Shown here: positions 11,191 to 21,910 of the stretch, piece after piece | Layout of the letters: each line of letters starts with the position of its first letter | Numbering within the stretch: the stretch's first letter is position 1 | DNA from: Larix kaempferi | Taxonomy: Eukaryota; Streptophyta; Pinopsida; Pinales; Pinaceae | DNA length: 64,000 nt | NCBI GenBank assembly: GCA_027924585.1 | Contig: BSBM01000186.1 | Span: forward strand, 9,410,001 to 9,474,000 | Reading direction: 5' to 3' | The notes under the pieces: generated by a model | What the model was told of the DNA's origin: nothing | The model's database searches: none | Seen by the model: only the letters and a program-made list of their open reading frames with translations | Translations under genes and position numbers: made by a program

Positions 11191-12520
11191 TTATTGGAGA
11201 CACACTAGCAATTACCAAGAAAACATAAGCAACCAAAAGCTGACGGACTGAGTTGTTCATCAACAATGGCAAACAATGTGAAGTGGAATGAAAAGAGAAA
11301 TTCTATATTTTCCAAGGCTATGCAACTTCCAAATCGAAGTCTCGTTTAGGCGCAAAGAGTTCCCTCTGCCCGTTGTTGCAACTACAAAACATGATCTCCA
11401 ATCAAATCAAATGATTTCAACTAAAAGATTCACTTCCTTCACTAACGAGACTAAATTACTTCAACTAAATCAAATCAAATGATTTCAACTAAATTACTTC
11501 TAATGGTTGCCCCACTAGAGCTTTTGGAATTTCTCAAGCGTCGTCCTGAAACATTGCTCCCCGAGTAAATTCGTCTCTGTTGATTGCCATTGGTTAAATA
11601 TATTATATGCATTCATGCAAATGGAAAACGATAAATATATTCTCTGCATCCATGCAAATGGAAACTGGCAATAGGCATGAGAAAGGGGGTTATAAAAGAG
11701 AGAGCATCACCATTTGAAATGACTGAGGAGTGTTGCAACTTGAGACGGCCAGCAACCTCCATTGGTATTTTCTATCTCTCTCACAATCTACCAGCTAATG
11801 ATACATAGCTCTGCCTCTCTCACGATGTGCCAGCTAATGATCTATAACGGACATGCATTAGAGCGTCCATAGAGTGATCTGTCAGGTAATGATCCATGAA
11901 TGTTAATGGCCGGTGGTAGCCCTGGCAGATGGATGTGTTGGTGGATGCATAGTTAAAGGATAATTCCATTCTTAATCCACCCTGAAAAAGCAATCAACAT
12001 TTACCTGATGATCCACTCCATTGACAGTGGTAGATAAGCGTAGAGGAGGAAGCATGTCTGTTGATCACTAATTCTGAAATTAATTAGGTAAAGAGTTGAA
12101 ATAGAGACATCTATAGACATAATTATAAAATACTATCACCAATTACTCAGTATCACTAAGTAAAGGTAAGACCAGAGAGAATCGGAAACACCATGCAAGG
12201 GAGAACACTTTACCACGCAGTGGGTGAGAACATGAATAAGAAAGATGTGTTCTTGGTTTCAGTGTCATAAAGATAGATTGTTAAAGAACGAGCCTAAGAA
12301 TACTTAAGGTTTGAGCTTGGAATGCTTGAGACAATGGACAAATGAATCGATGTATGGGAATGTAGTGGAGATGCAGAGAATGTTATCTCGATGGTTAATT
12401 TCCTCTACTCAATTCCTTCTATCCAACGGGTATTGGATGATGGATATTGGATGGAGGGAATCAGCAATTGAGATAAGCTTAGGTGAAAGTTGTTAACCTA
12501 GTAAAGGAATTCGACGACTG
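11191..12520. other. Gene-free stretch with an orphan promoter-like segment
   Basis: The stretch contains repeats of ATGATTTCAACTAAA near 11410-11490 and two copies of CATGCAAATGGAAA (11613 and 11651). A good TATA motif lies at 11691. No ORF of note follows. Confidence 0.4.
11691..11698 (+). promoter_or_regulatory. Candidate TATA box
   Basis: TATAAAAG preceded by GGGGGT, with duplicated CATGCAAATGGAAA elements 40-80 bases upstream. CATGCA is the core of RY-type elements. No coding sequence is seen downstream, so it may be the promoter of a lost gene or chance. Confidence 0.3.
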
Positions 12521-12559
12521 TTAAGCAAAGAGAATCTGACTTTGCTCCATGTCCATACA

Positions 12560-13460
12560 ACCCAGATAAAGATGTTCGTCAAATCTGGCCATAAATATCA
12601 TAGATGAATTCAGCTGCTGACCATGGAAGTCTACGCATGAGCATCGTGGTGCATAATCCTTAGGTATATGAGAACATCCAAAGACCTTCACACACTTATT
12701 TTTGGAATGCAAGAAGCTTGGTGTATAATGTCTGTCGATATCCCTGGTGCATAATGTTGCACTTATTTTTGGAATGCAAGAAGCTTGGTGTATAATGTCT
12801 GTCGACATCCCTGGTGCATAATGTTGCACTTATTTTTGGAATGCAAGAAGCTTGGTGTATAATGTCTGTCGACATCCCTGGTGTACAATGTTGCACTTAT
12901 TTTTGGAATGCAAGAAGCTTGGTGCATAATGTTGGTCGATTTCTGCTAAATTTATTTTTCTAGACAGACTCCTTGCGTTCCCTTGCTTCTTGGTGTATAA
13001 TGTCTGTCGATATCCCTGGTGCATAATGTTGGTCGATTTCTGCTAAACTTATTTTTCTAGACAGACTCCTTGCGTTCCCCAAGGCAAGTGTTCACATATT
13101 TCTGAGAAACTTATTTTCTAAACAGACTCTTTGCTTTCTTCGAAGCAAGTGTGGAAGAACAATTAAATGAAAACATCCAACGACCATAGTGTGACTTGGA
13201 GAGCGCAAAAATTCTGTATGATGCATAATGTTTGCCAACAAACCCATAAACCAGGTCTCCAATCCTGACTATGCTTCTTATACCATACTGATTACTGCAC
13301 TGCTTCTTTCATTTACCACACTTATCACTGTATCGCTTCTTATACCAAGGCACATGCAAACTATTAATAATTCAGCACCTTGTAGATGTAGTGCCAAGGG
13401 CTATTGAGATTCAAAATGTAGAAGAGTCCTACATGGGTTTTAGATTTTACCTACTCCAGC
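12560..13460 (-). pseudogene. Relic of a LOB-domain (LBD) gene
   Basis: Three stretches align with the intact LBD gene at 51965-52582. 12595-12630 (minus, HGQQLNSSMIF) matches its C-terminus (YGQQLSSSIF). 13245-13330 matches the exon 2 region around the DPVYGC block at nucleotide level, including CATAAACC(A/G)GGTCTC. 13405-13450 matches the intron up to the splice donor (TTTACCT). The LOB zinc-binding exon is not visible. The segment between the C-terminal and exon 2 parts has been replaced or expanded by minisatellite repeats. The frame is destroyed. Confidence 0.65.
12693..12960. repeat. 67-bp minisatellite
   Basis: Units begin CACTTATTTTTGGAATGCAA at 12693, 12760, 12827 and 12894, an exact 67-bp period with about four units and few mismatches. 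A related higher-order repeat (GGTCGATTTCTGCTAAA followed by CAGACTCCTTGCGTTCCC) recurs near 12931, 13030 and, weaker, 13095. Both lie inside the LBD relic. Confidence 0.9.
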
Positions 13461-14982
13461 GTAGTTACAGTACTATTGAGATCATTTTATTGATTATTTA
13501 TTTTTATGACAGCCAGCGTACTTACAGTACTATTGCTGGTTAGTATAACTAAGAATTTTCTTCTTTCAATGTATATGGACTGAGAAGACTAATGTATACT
13601 CTTTCATTTCATGTCTATCTTTCAATATAAATTATTATTATTTTTATGTTGTGGCACCGAATAGGATTATTATAACTGAGACTATGTTTTAAGATTTAAT
13701 GAAATTATGTAATAATAAGCAATATTTTTATTAAGATCTTTATTGCACTAGCTCAGTGAAGTGTTTTAGAGTTCATTATGAAGGAGATGATGTCACAAAT
13801 CATAATACTTTTACTATGTTGGTGGAATATTTTGGTGTGGGGTAGATTGATTTGGTTTCCCTTGTAGTCAGTTAGAATAGACACATAGTCTCAGTTTGTT
13901 TTGTAAGCACAGAGGGTAGAAATTTCTGTTAAATAAGTCCAATAGTGATCATCTCAAACTTTTGAAGATGAGCTGCTCAGTATATATATATATTTTATTT
14001 TAATGAAATATGAAAACATATTTTTTTTCTTTTGAAAAAATATATTAACAATAATAAAAAATAATTAAAAAATTTCATATCCATTTATAAAATTAAAAAA
14101 TAAAACTAAATAAAAAATAATTAAAAATTCTATATCAAACTTGTATTTATCACCATAATGATGAAATACTTAAAATTATTATAATCTTAAAGCTACTGAA
14201 AATGTACTCATTGAAAAGTTATTGGATAAGTTAATTTAAATATATTTGAATTTATATTGAGTTTAATATCAATGATGGGTTATTAGATAAGATAATTCTA
14301 AAAAGTAGAAATAATGATATAAGATTAACAAGAAAACTTTATTTAAATTAAGGTTTTAAACTATGGAAACTCTTAACCTGCTCACGCATCTAAAAGCCGA
14401 TTCAATGTCAAATCAATGATTCACTATAAAAACTGTATTTGGAACATCTTCAAAGCTCAATATCAATGATTTTCTATAAAGTGCAGAACTCACGCCGCCT
14501 TCTCTCCTGCAAATTTACAAATGACAATAAAAATTAATTTTTATTTATTAAAGTTTTGTTCTTAAAATATTAAAAAAACCATAAATACATAGATCTCTTA
14601 TAAATTATAAACTTTCAAACAAATGCAAAATTATACAATACATATATATTTTAAAATTGAATAATTTATTACAATATCTCTTATCAAACTTTCAAAAGAA
14701 AATTCATATATTTACAATTTTTGGTACAACTTTTTCTCTCTATATAAAAAAATAAAAAATAAACTATAATTATAGTTTATAGAAACTAAACTTTAGATAG
14801 AGTTAAAATCAATGCTCGATATTAAATTTACATTCTTTTAAGAAGAGATCCAAAAACAAATAGAGGATAAGATAAAAAAATTAAAGAACATAGTTAGAGA
14901 CAATGTAGATCACACTACAACAAGGAAATACACCTACAGTATAAAATATTAAGTTAAAAGATAGGATTAAAGAGTTAGAGGA
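13461..14982. other. AT-rich DNA, nothing recognised
   Basis: Homopolymeric and AT-rich sequence without ORFs or terminal repeats. Confidence 0.6.
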
Positions 14983-15062
14983 AAAAGTAAGTCACAACCT
15001 AACGGTAAATAATATAGAAGGAAAAAATAAATCACAACCTAACGGTAAATAATATAGAAGGT
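14983..15062. repeat. 40-bp tandem duplication
   Basis: CACAACCTAACGGTAAATAA recurs with a 40-base offset (14993 and 15033). Confidence 0.85.
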
Positions 15063-15225
15063 AAATTAGATATCAAACCCATTAAAGAGTAGACCTCATT
15101 CCATAGGATCAAGCATGAGGTCCAAAATGTAAAAAAGCTAGGAATGAGGGAAAATGGGCATTAATTAGAAACAAGAAAGCTCTTATTCGAGATAGAAACC
15201 AAAATAATAATAAATAGCAATTTGA

Positions 15226-16132
15226 CACACTCCATATCCTCTCCTGGAACTGTCGAGGCTTTCCATGGAGCAAAGGCCCCAAGTTAAGTTGGATCCCAAG
15301 TGAAATTGATATTATATTATTGGTTGAAACTTGGGAGTAGGATGAATCCAAGGTCCCTAATATAGACAGTGTCATTTGGTCGATATGGAATAAACGTTAA
15401 TGTCGTAGAAACATTGGAGGTATAGCCTGTTACATTAGGAAGAACATGTCCCCTCATGTTAGGATTTATAAGAAAGGCCCTTACAACCAATTTATTTAGA
15501 TAGAGACCATAGACATTAATGATGAAAAAACATACATAGCCATTTGTTATTTTGCCCCTATTAATTCCAACTTCTATAAAAAAACAATTTAGATAAAAAT
15601 TGTCCTTATAATGGTTTAGAACATGATATTTCTAGTCTAAGGAAGGAAGGAAATATCCTTTTGATGGGTGACTTCAATGCCTGAACTTCGAGTAACCAAG
15701 ATATTCTTTTAAGCAATTATTCCAATCATAATCCTCTTTGGTTAGACAAAGACCTTGAGCTAGCTAATAGGTACAAAAGAAGTTCTGAAGATCTAGGTGA
15801 GAATTTATTCGGTATGAGCTGGTCAATTTATGTAGTAATCAAGATCTTATCATTTGCAACGGACTAACAAAATGACCAAAAATTCTAGCCGGATGACTTG
15901 TATTCACGGGTTTGGAAGTACTGTGGTAGATTATGTTATTTCTGATATCCCTTTACGCAACAACTTAATAGATTTCGACATCTTAAACGACCATGAGGCT
16001 AACTATGATCACAGGCCTTTAATTATAGCTCTTAATATTTCCATGCATAACGATCCCAAAGAGGAAAACTATCATTTCCAAAAGGACCCGATCTCCGATA
16101 AAAATAAAACCGAGTTTTTCTCCATGATTTAA
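15226..16132 (+). pseudogene. LINE endonuclease domain (APE-like), broken
   Basis: The translation gives SWNCRGFPW near 15235 (the N-terminal NxxG-type motif region), LLVETWE near 15322, MGDFNA near 15665, and then STVVDYVISD and DHRPLI at 15915-16030. These are the ordered motifs of LINE apurinic endonucleases. Several stops (for example near 15340) and frameshifts separate them. Confidence 0.7.
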
Positions 16133-16739
16133 AAAATGATCTGTTTCATTTATCTAGTATGGAGAATATGGAAAATCTTTACCATAATTTTACTACAACC
16201 CTCTTGTCGTCCATTAGCAAGTTCTTTATTGAAGTCTCAGTTAATAAGAGAGATAGTAGAACCAACCCTTGGTATGACCAAGAGTGTAAGAATGCGAGAA
16301 AAGAAATTAAGCAAGCTACTGGAGAATTGATAAAAACGGACAAGATAACTCACTACAAAACCCTAATTAAAAGAGAAAAAAAAGCACTATTTTAGTAAAC
16401 GACATGAAAAATCTCTTACACTTCTCCAAGGTGGCTCCTAAGAAATTATGGAGGCAAATTCTAACTTGCAAAACAAAAGAAGATAATAAGTTGCTTTAAA
16501 AGATTGGAATTCCTACTTTAAAATGCTTTACGAATCCTCGGATATCATAGATAACATTCAAACCCTTCTTACAACGAAATAAATTTTCTTGTTAGAAGAC
16601 ATAGATTTCGAGGTTAAAAGCGCTTAGCAAATGGAAAATCGGAAAACATTGAAGGCTACCAAGCATAAATTTTAAAAATTGGGGGGTCTCTCCTCATCCT
16701 GCACATCCACAAACTCTTTAATATAGCGATTAAGCAAGG

Positions 16740-17790
16740 GTTCCCTACACCTTAGACTCAGAGCCTCATTATTCCTATTTTCAAAAGTGGCGATAAAAAT
16801 AACCCCTCTAATTATCGGACCATTATGATTATCCCTCTCCTAGCCAAGTTATACGGTATTATCTTAGAAAAGAAGAGCAACGAATGACTAGAAATGGAAC
16901 GTAAGCGAGTTAAAGGCCAAGAAGGTTTTAGAAGGAATCATTCAACCACAGACCACCTCGTCACACTTAGGATCATTGCAGAGGAATGCCGTAATAATAA
17001 TTCTAGCCCTTTTTGTTGCTTTGTGGACTTTAGGAAAGCTTTTGATAGAGTGCCTAGAAATATTCTATGGAATAGGCTAGAGGAGCTTAATGTTCCTTTT
17101 GAGTTGAGAGATGCCACGATAAGGTTATAAGAAAATTCATTGCCAAATGTAAGAATAATGAGGGCTGTTCAACAGATGTAAACTATAATATTGGATTTAA
17201 CCAAGGTTCCCCCCTCTCCCCTACCCTTTTTTGCATTTACATCGATAAACTAGAAATATGTTTAGAAGAAGCAGGTTGTGTCGGCACGATCTTAGCTAGG
17301 ATAGTTATCATCCTCCTTCTTTATGTTGATGATATTGTTCTTATCGCAAGGTGTCCCTTTGATCTCGATAAACAATTAAGAATTCTCAAAGATTTATGCT
17401 CTAACATGGTTATGATTGTTAACACCGACAAGATAAAAGTCATGATTATAAAATTTAAGAAAGACACCTACGCAAATTTTATTTATGATAACATTAAACT
17501 GGAGGAAGTGACTTCTTACAAATATCTTGGAATTGATATTCATCACAAGCTCAATTGGAACCACAGCATTGAGAAAATGATTAATGGAGGATGGAAAGCT
17601 TATTTTGGTCTTGAAAATAATTGTAAATCAACCAACCTGGTCATGTGGGATAAAAAAAAGTTCCCCTTTGAAACTCTTGTCATCCTTGTTATCTTATACA
17701 GTTGTGAAGTATGGGGGTGCAACATTTCTAGAGAATCTTAGAGAAATATTTCAACCAAACCCAGAAGTGGTTTATAACTTATAACCTCAA
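16740..17790 (+). pseudogene. LINE reverse transcriptase domain, broken
   Basis: The domain shows PIFKSGDKNNPSNYRTI near 16775, QEGFRRNHSTTD near 16918, FVDFRKAFDRVPRN near 17021, NQGSPLSPTLFCIY near 17200, the catalytic YVDD box (LLYVDDIVLIA) near 17320 and YKYLGIDIHHKLNW near 17516. The order is that of a non-LTR RT. At least four frame breaks make it non-functional. Confidence 0.75.
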
Positions 17791-18007
17791 AATTAAAAGT
17801 AATAAGCCTTATCCTATTCTCCTCATAGAAGTGGGTATTTCCCCATCGAGAGCATGACTATGACTAGGTACCTGATGTACAAACACAAGATAAATAACAT
17901 GGGAAACGAGAGGCTTCCTAAAATTGCTTTAAATTCAAGTCAAAACCAACTATGCCTCAAGCAGAGTTGGTGTAAAGATATGATGGCTTGGTTAGACCAT
18001 TGGGGCA

Positions 18008-18481
18008 TTGATGAAAATGACACTTTATGGAATATCGATAATGTCAAATATTATTACCTTTAAGTTCAAAGAGAAATTGTGGTGCGAGCAAAATTTAGCG
18101 GTTAAGAGAAAACTAAGATACTATAAAAAGGTCATTAACCTTAATTTGGAAGCTCGGAAATATCTCTCGATAGTAACTAGTTCAAAGAAGAAAATTAATA
18201 TAGCCAAGATTAGAATGAACTCCCATGAGCTTCATAGCGAAACATGGCTTTGGTCTATTCCCAAAACTCTGTGGGAGGAAAGGGTTTGCCACCTTTGTGA
18301 GTCTATGAGCGTTGAGGATAAAAATCACGCTATCTTAGAGTGCCCTGCTTACACCCACATTAGATATGAATTTCATAGTATTTGTTACAATACAGACCTT
18401 GCTAACCTCCTAACTTGCCAAAACTATAGTGAGCTTGGAAGCTTCTTACCAAGCTTTTTGAGCATAGGAACAAAAGTTTAA
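18008..18481 (+). pseudogene. LINE C-terminal zinc-knuckle segment
   Basis: This open frame of about 157 residues contains CHLCESMSVEDKNHAILEC, a C-x2-C-x9-H-x4-C arrangement near 18290-18345. It is comparable with the cysteine-rich C-termini of non-LTR retrotransposon polyproteins. The ORF ends at 18479. It follows the RT domain after frame breaks. Confidence 0.6.
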
Positions 18482-18683
18482 AGCAAACCAAATAATACCC
18501 TTCTTAAAGTCTAATAAACCAAAATTGATCTCAGTAAACGTTCATCATCATCAACATCATCATAAACATAATATAGAATAACACAACTTTATATAAATAA
18601 TTAATTTTATTTAAAACTTATATTTTATTAAAAATTTATAAAACACCATTTTGTTACCATTTAATGGCATACCTTTTAATATA

Positions 18684-18711
18684 CTTACATTTTTCTTAAT
18701 TGAATTAAATT
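18684..18711. repeat. Left copy of 28-bp direct repeat flanking the viral array
   Basis: The 28-base segment beginning CTTACATTTTTC and ending GAATTAAATT is identical to 36744-36771. The viral sequence starts within a few bases to its right. Confidence 0.9.
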
Positions 18712-18724
18712 AACAATTTCCTCA

Positions 18725-19519
18725 GGAAAATCAAGAAATCCAGCTTATTTGAAGCATTATTTGAGAAGTTTCCCAGGACATGTTCCTGATGCCGTTGAAC
18801 AAGCTCTTAAGGACAAGAAAGTCGAGCTTCTTTCCTTATCACTAGCCCAACTTCATGCTCACATATTGGAAACATGGCAAGAGCATTGCTTAGAGAAAAG
18901 GGTTAGTAAAGACTTCAAGAGACACCAGCAAATGTTCTCAGCATCTTTCTGCAAAGATGTTGTAGGTATGCCTGATTGGGGGTGTGGAGCCCATAACAAA
19001 GGTCATTTTGGCAATGAATATTGTAAATGTAAGAAAAAGAAAAAGTTTTATTCCTCTGAGCCCCGTTATCACCCTAATAAACCTTACCGTCATAAGTCAA
19101 AGTATAAATCCAGACATTCTTACAAAAAGCCCAAATATAAATCCAAACGATTTGTCAAGCGTAGGCATGAGAAAGGGAAAAAGAATGTTTGTTTCATTTG
19201 CGGTAAGTTTGATCACTGGGCAACCAAGTGTCCAGAACGAAATTCTAGGCCCCGTCTTGCTACTCTCTGCAAAGGTCTAGATATTGAATGGTGGGATCTA
19301 CATGAAGTCTCTGTAAATTCTCCTCCTCCTTCTGGAGAAATCCTCTATCTCCCAGATGAGTCCTCTTCTGATTCTGATTCTGAATCCCCTGTCACTCTTG
19401 CAAAATTTTCCCTTGACCCTTTGTCCTCCTCTGACTCCGAGTCCGACTCCAGTCAAGATGCAAATTTAGGGGGGTGTAGTCTGCCAGAGTTTGATTTTTC
19501 CTTGGATATGTTTTCCTGA
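18725..19519 (+). pseudogene. Copy A: capsid C-terminal half with zinc knuckle
   Basis: This encodes the end of the capsid core (LKHYLRSFPGHVPDAVEQAL), a basic Lys/Tyr-rich nucleic-acid-binding stretch, and a canonical C-x2-C-x4-H-x4-C knuckle (CFICGKFDHWATKC near 19192). An acidic Ser/Asp-rich tail follows. A preceding cluster, CGAHNKGHFGNEYCKC (near 18982), could be a second metal site. The frame ends at a TGA (19517) that copy B shares and copy C lacks. Confidence 0.8.
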
Positions 19520-20557
19520 ATCCCAAAATATGATCTGGAAAAGCAACTAGCTGATATTGATCTCCAGCTCTCTGTCATACCTGTTTATAGGCATGTTGAA
19601 AGGCATGATCTAAGACAAGAAAAGGCCAGACTTCAAAGTCTTTTAGAAATAGAGAAAAAGGGTAAAGCAAAAGTATCTTCTTCAAGTCTCTCTGCAAGAT
19701 ATAATTCTGCAGATTTGTACAAAGATTACCCTGATGGCCATGAAGATAGACAGTCACATAGAACAGATAAAGAAAAGTTGCTAAGGCTCCAGTTGAAAGA
19801 AAAGCAAGGAAAAGTAAAACAGCTTGTGAAAGAAATTGAGGAACTAAAAGATATGATCAAAGTATTGGTTGCTGAAAAAGACCAATCATCTGATGAAGAA
19901 CTTTCCAAACATTTAGAACAAGCTACGATGAACCCTGAACAGAAAGAAGAATCTCCTTCTTCTACTCCTCATTCTCCTTCTTCTCCCCAGTCTCAAGTCC
20001 TTAATCTCTTAGGTGCTTTGTCAGGTCCTAAGCTTTTTGTGTCTTTACAGTTTTTTTCTCCTGAATATAAGTCTTACCCTGTACATTGCCTTATTAATTC
20101 AGGATGTCAGTTTAATTTAGCCAAAGGGAATGCTATACCTTCTTTTTATTGGGAAAAAAGTCATGAGTTTGGTTCTGCTATAGAAGGATCACCTGTATCC
20201 CTTTCTGGTAAAGTTAAAGAGTTTCCTGTATAGATTTCTGGTGTGTTGAATTCTGTGTCTCTGTTTAGATTAGATATTCTTAAAGAAGATTGTGTGTTAG
20301 GTTCTGAGTTTCTTTAGAAAGTCGGTCCATTTTCTATAGATATAAATAAAATGTTATTCTTATGTACAGTTCAAGGTCGTGAGGTTGTCACTCCGTTGAG
20401 TTTCAATCCTGTGTTAAAATGTAAGTCTTTGCCTGTACAACCTGTAAAGTCTGTTAAGTCAGTCGATCTGAATAAAATGGATAAATGCATAGCATATGCA
20501 GAAGTCCATAGTGACAAAACTCTTGCTGCCATAAAAGACAAGCTGATCAAAGATTGA
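19520..20557 (+). pseudogene. Copy A: coiled-coil linker and aspartic protease
   Basis: A charged coiled coil (about 19530-19920, heptad-like KEKQGKVKQLVKEIEELKDM) leads to a retroviral-type protease whose flap-side context reads PVHCLI and then the active-site position near 20095. Here the catalytic Asp is replaced by Asn (INSG). Stops occur at 20231, about 20315 and 20555. In the virus this enzyme would process the polyprotein. This copy is inactive on two counts. Confidence 0.75.
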
Positions 20558-21268
20558 TGTTCTGAAATCCCAAATGCATTCTGGACAAGAGAGAAATACT
20601 TTTTATCTTTGTCGTTTGATCCCCTTCAGAAGATCAGACCAATGAAAGCATCAGCCAGAATAATGACCCCTTCTGAGAGAGAGTTTTGTTCTAAAGAGAT
20701 AAAAGAGCTTTTGCAGAAAGGATTAATTGAGCCCTCGAAGAGCCCTTGGGCTTGTAGAGCGTTTGTGGTCAACAAACACCCTGAGCAAAAGAGAGGTAAG
20801 CCTTGCCTTGTCGTCAACTACAAACCTCTCAATAGTGTTCTGCAAAAAGTCCGTTACCCACTTCCAGACAAAGCCAGTTTGCTGCAGAAAATAACTGGTT
20901 GCACTATTTTCAGTAAGTTTGATCTTAAGTCTGGATTCTATCAAATTGGTATTGAAGCAAAGGATCGCTTCAAAACAGCCTTTGTAGTTCCACATGGTCA
21001 ATACCAATGGAAAGTCCTCCCATTCGGTGTCAACAATGCCCCTTCTGAGTTTCAAAAACCAATGGAAGATATTTTTAGGGATATCCCATGGTTAGTGGTC
21101 TTTATTGATGATATCCTCACTTGTTCAAGAAATCTTGAGGATCATCTCAAGCATCTCCAAAAATTCTATGCTCTTGTTTATAAGCATGGATTGGTTTTAT
21201 CAGAAAGAAAAATGGAAATTGGAAAAACCGAGATGGATTTTCTTGGTTTCAGAATACAAAAAGGTTAG
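20558..21268 (+). pseudogene. Copy A: reverse transcriptase
   Basis: The caulimovirid-type RT contains WACRAFVVNKH, LVVNYKPLN, FSKFDLKSGFYQI (the first catalytic Asp), the palm segment with QWKVLPFGVNNAPSEFQ, and the catalytic FIDD box (VVFIDDILTCS near 21100). Order and spacing match the Ty3/caulimovirid RT family. The frame is open from 20558 to a TAG at 21266. Confidence 0.88.
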
Positions 21269-21271
21269 GTA

Positions 21272-21910
21272 GTGTTGCAGAAGCATGTTCTTAGTTCTTT
21301 CGAGCACTTTCCTGAAAAGATTCTTGATAAAACACAGTTGCAAAGATTTCTTGGTAGTCTTAACTATATCAGACCATTCTATCGTGGTCAAGCTACAGAC
21401 ATTCATGTTTTGCAGCAGAGATTGAAAAAGAACCCAGTTCCATGGTCTGATGCTATGACTTTGGCGGTGAATAATATTAAGGCCGAAGTAAAAGAATTTC
21501 CTACCCTCCATCTGCCACAGGGAACAGGTAAGTTGATAATAGAGACAGATGCCTCATCTACCACTTGGGGTGGTGTTCTTTTTGAAGAAATTGATGGTAG
21601 AGAGAATATCTGTGGATATAGCTCCGGTTCATTCAAATTAGCTGAATTGAACTACCCAAGCAGCCACAAGGAAATCCTTGATGTATAGAAAACAGTCCAG
21701 CACTTCATACTGTTTCTTAAGCCAGTCAGATTTATAATTAGAACTGATTTGAAGATTATGCCTGGTATATTTAAAAATGAAAATCTCATGGCAGAGAACA
21801 GCAGTAGGATTCTTAAATGGTTTATCTGGTTATCAAATTTTGATTTTGATATTGTTTATAAACTAGGTTACCTAAATTGTTTAGCTGATATGTTAACTCG
21901 TGAGGTGATG
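21272..21910 (+). pseudogene. Copy A: RNase H
   Basis: The RT connection (FLGSLNYIRPFYRG) is followed by RNase H with ordered acidic positions: IETDASSTTWGG near 21541, SSHKEIL near 21662, RTDLK near 21742 and ADMLTRE near 21886. A TAG at 21686 interrupts the domain. It is in the same frame as the RT upstream, so it was part of one polyprotein. Confidence 0.85.

Larger units (their letters stand above)
15220..18563 (+). mobile_element. Decayed non-LTR retrotransposon (APE-type LINE, not L1-like)
   Basis: The element encodes, in order, an apurinic-type endonuclease, a reverse transcriptase and a C-terminal zinc-knuckle segment, all broken by frameshifts and stops. Its RT and tail differ from the L1 at 37596-41654. 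The motif QEGFRRNHSTTDHLVTLR and the compact C-terminus recall the RTE/CR1/Jockey-type clades more than plant L1. The 3' flank has a trinucleotide-like tail (CATCATCATCAACATCATCA at 18543) instead of poly(A), as seen in RTE-type elements. Clade placement is an inference; a phylogeny of the RT domain would settle it. Confidence 0.7.

Noticed and set aside
12693-12960. CRISPR-like array
   Set aside because: The 67-bp units are contiguous with no unique spacers, and the DNA is eukaryotic. It is a minisatellite.
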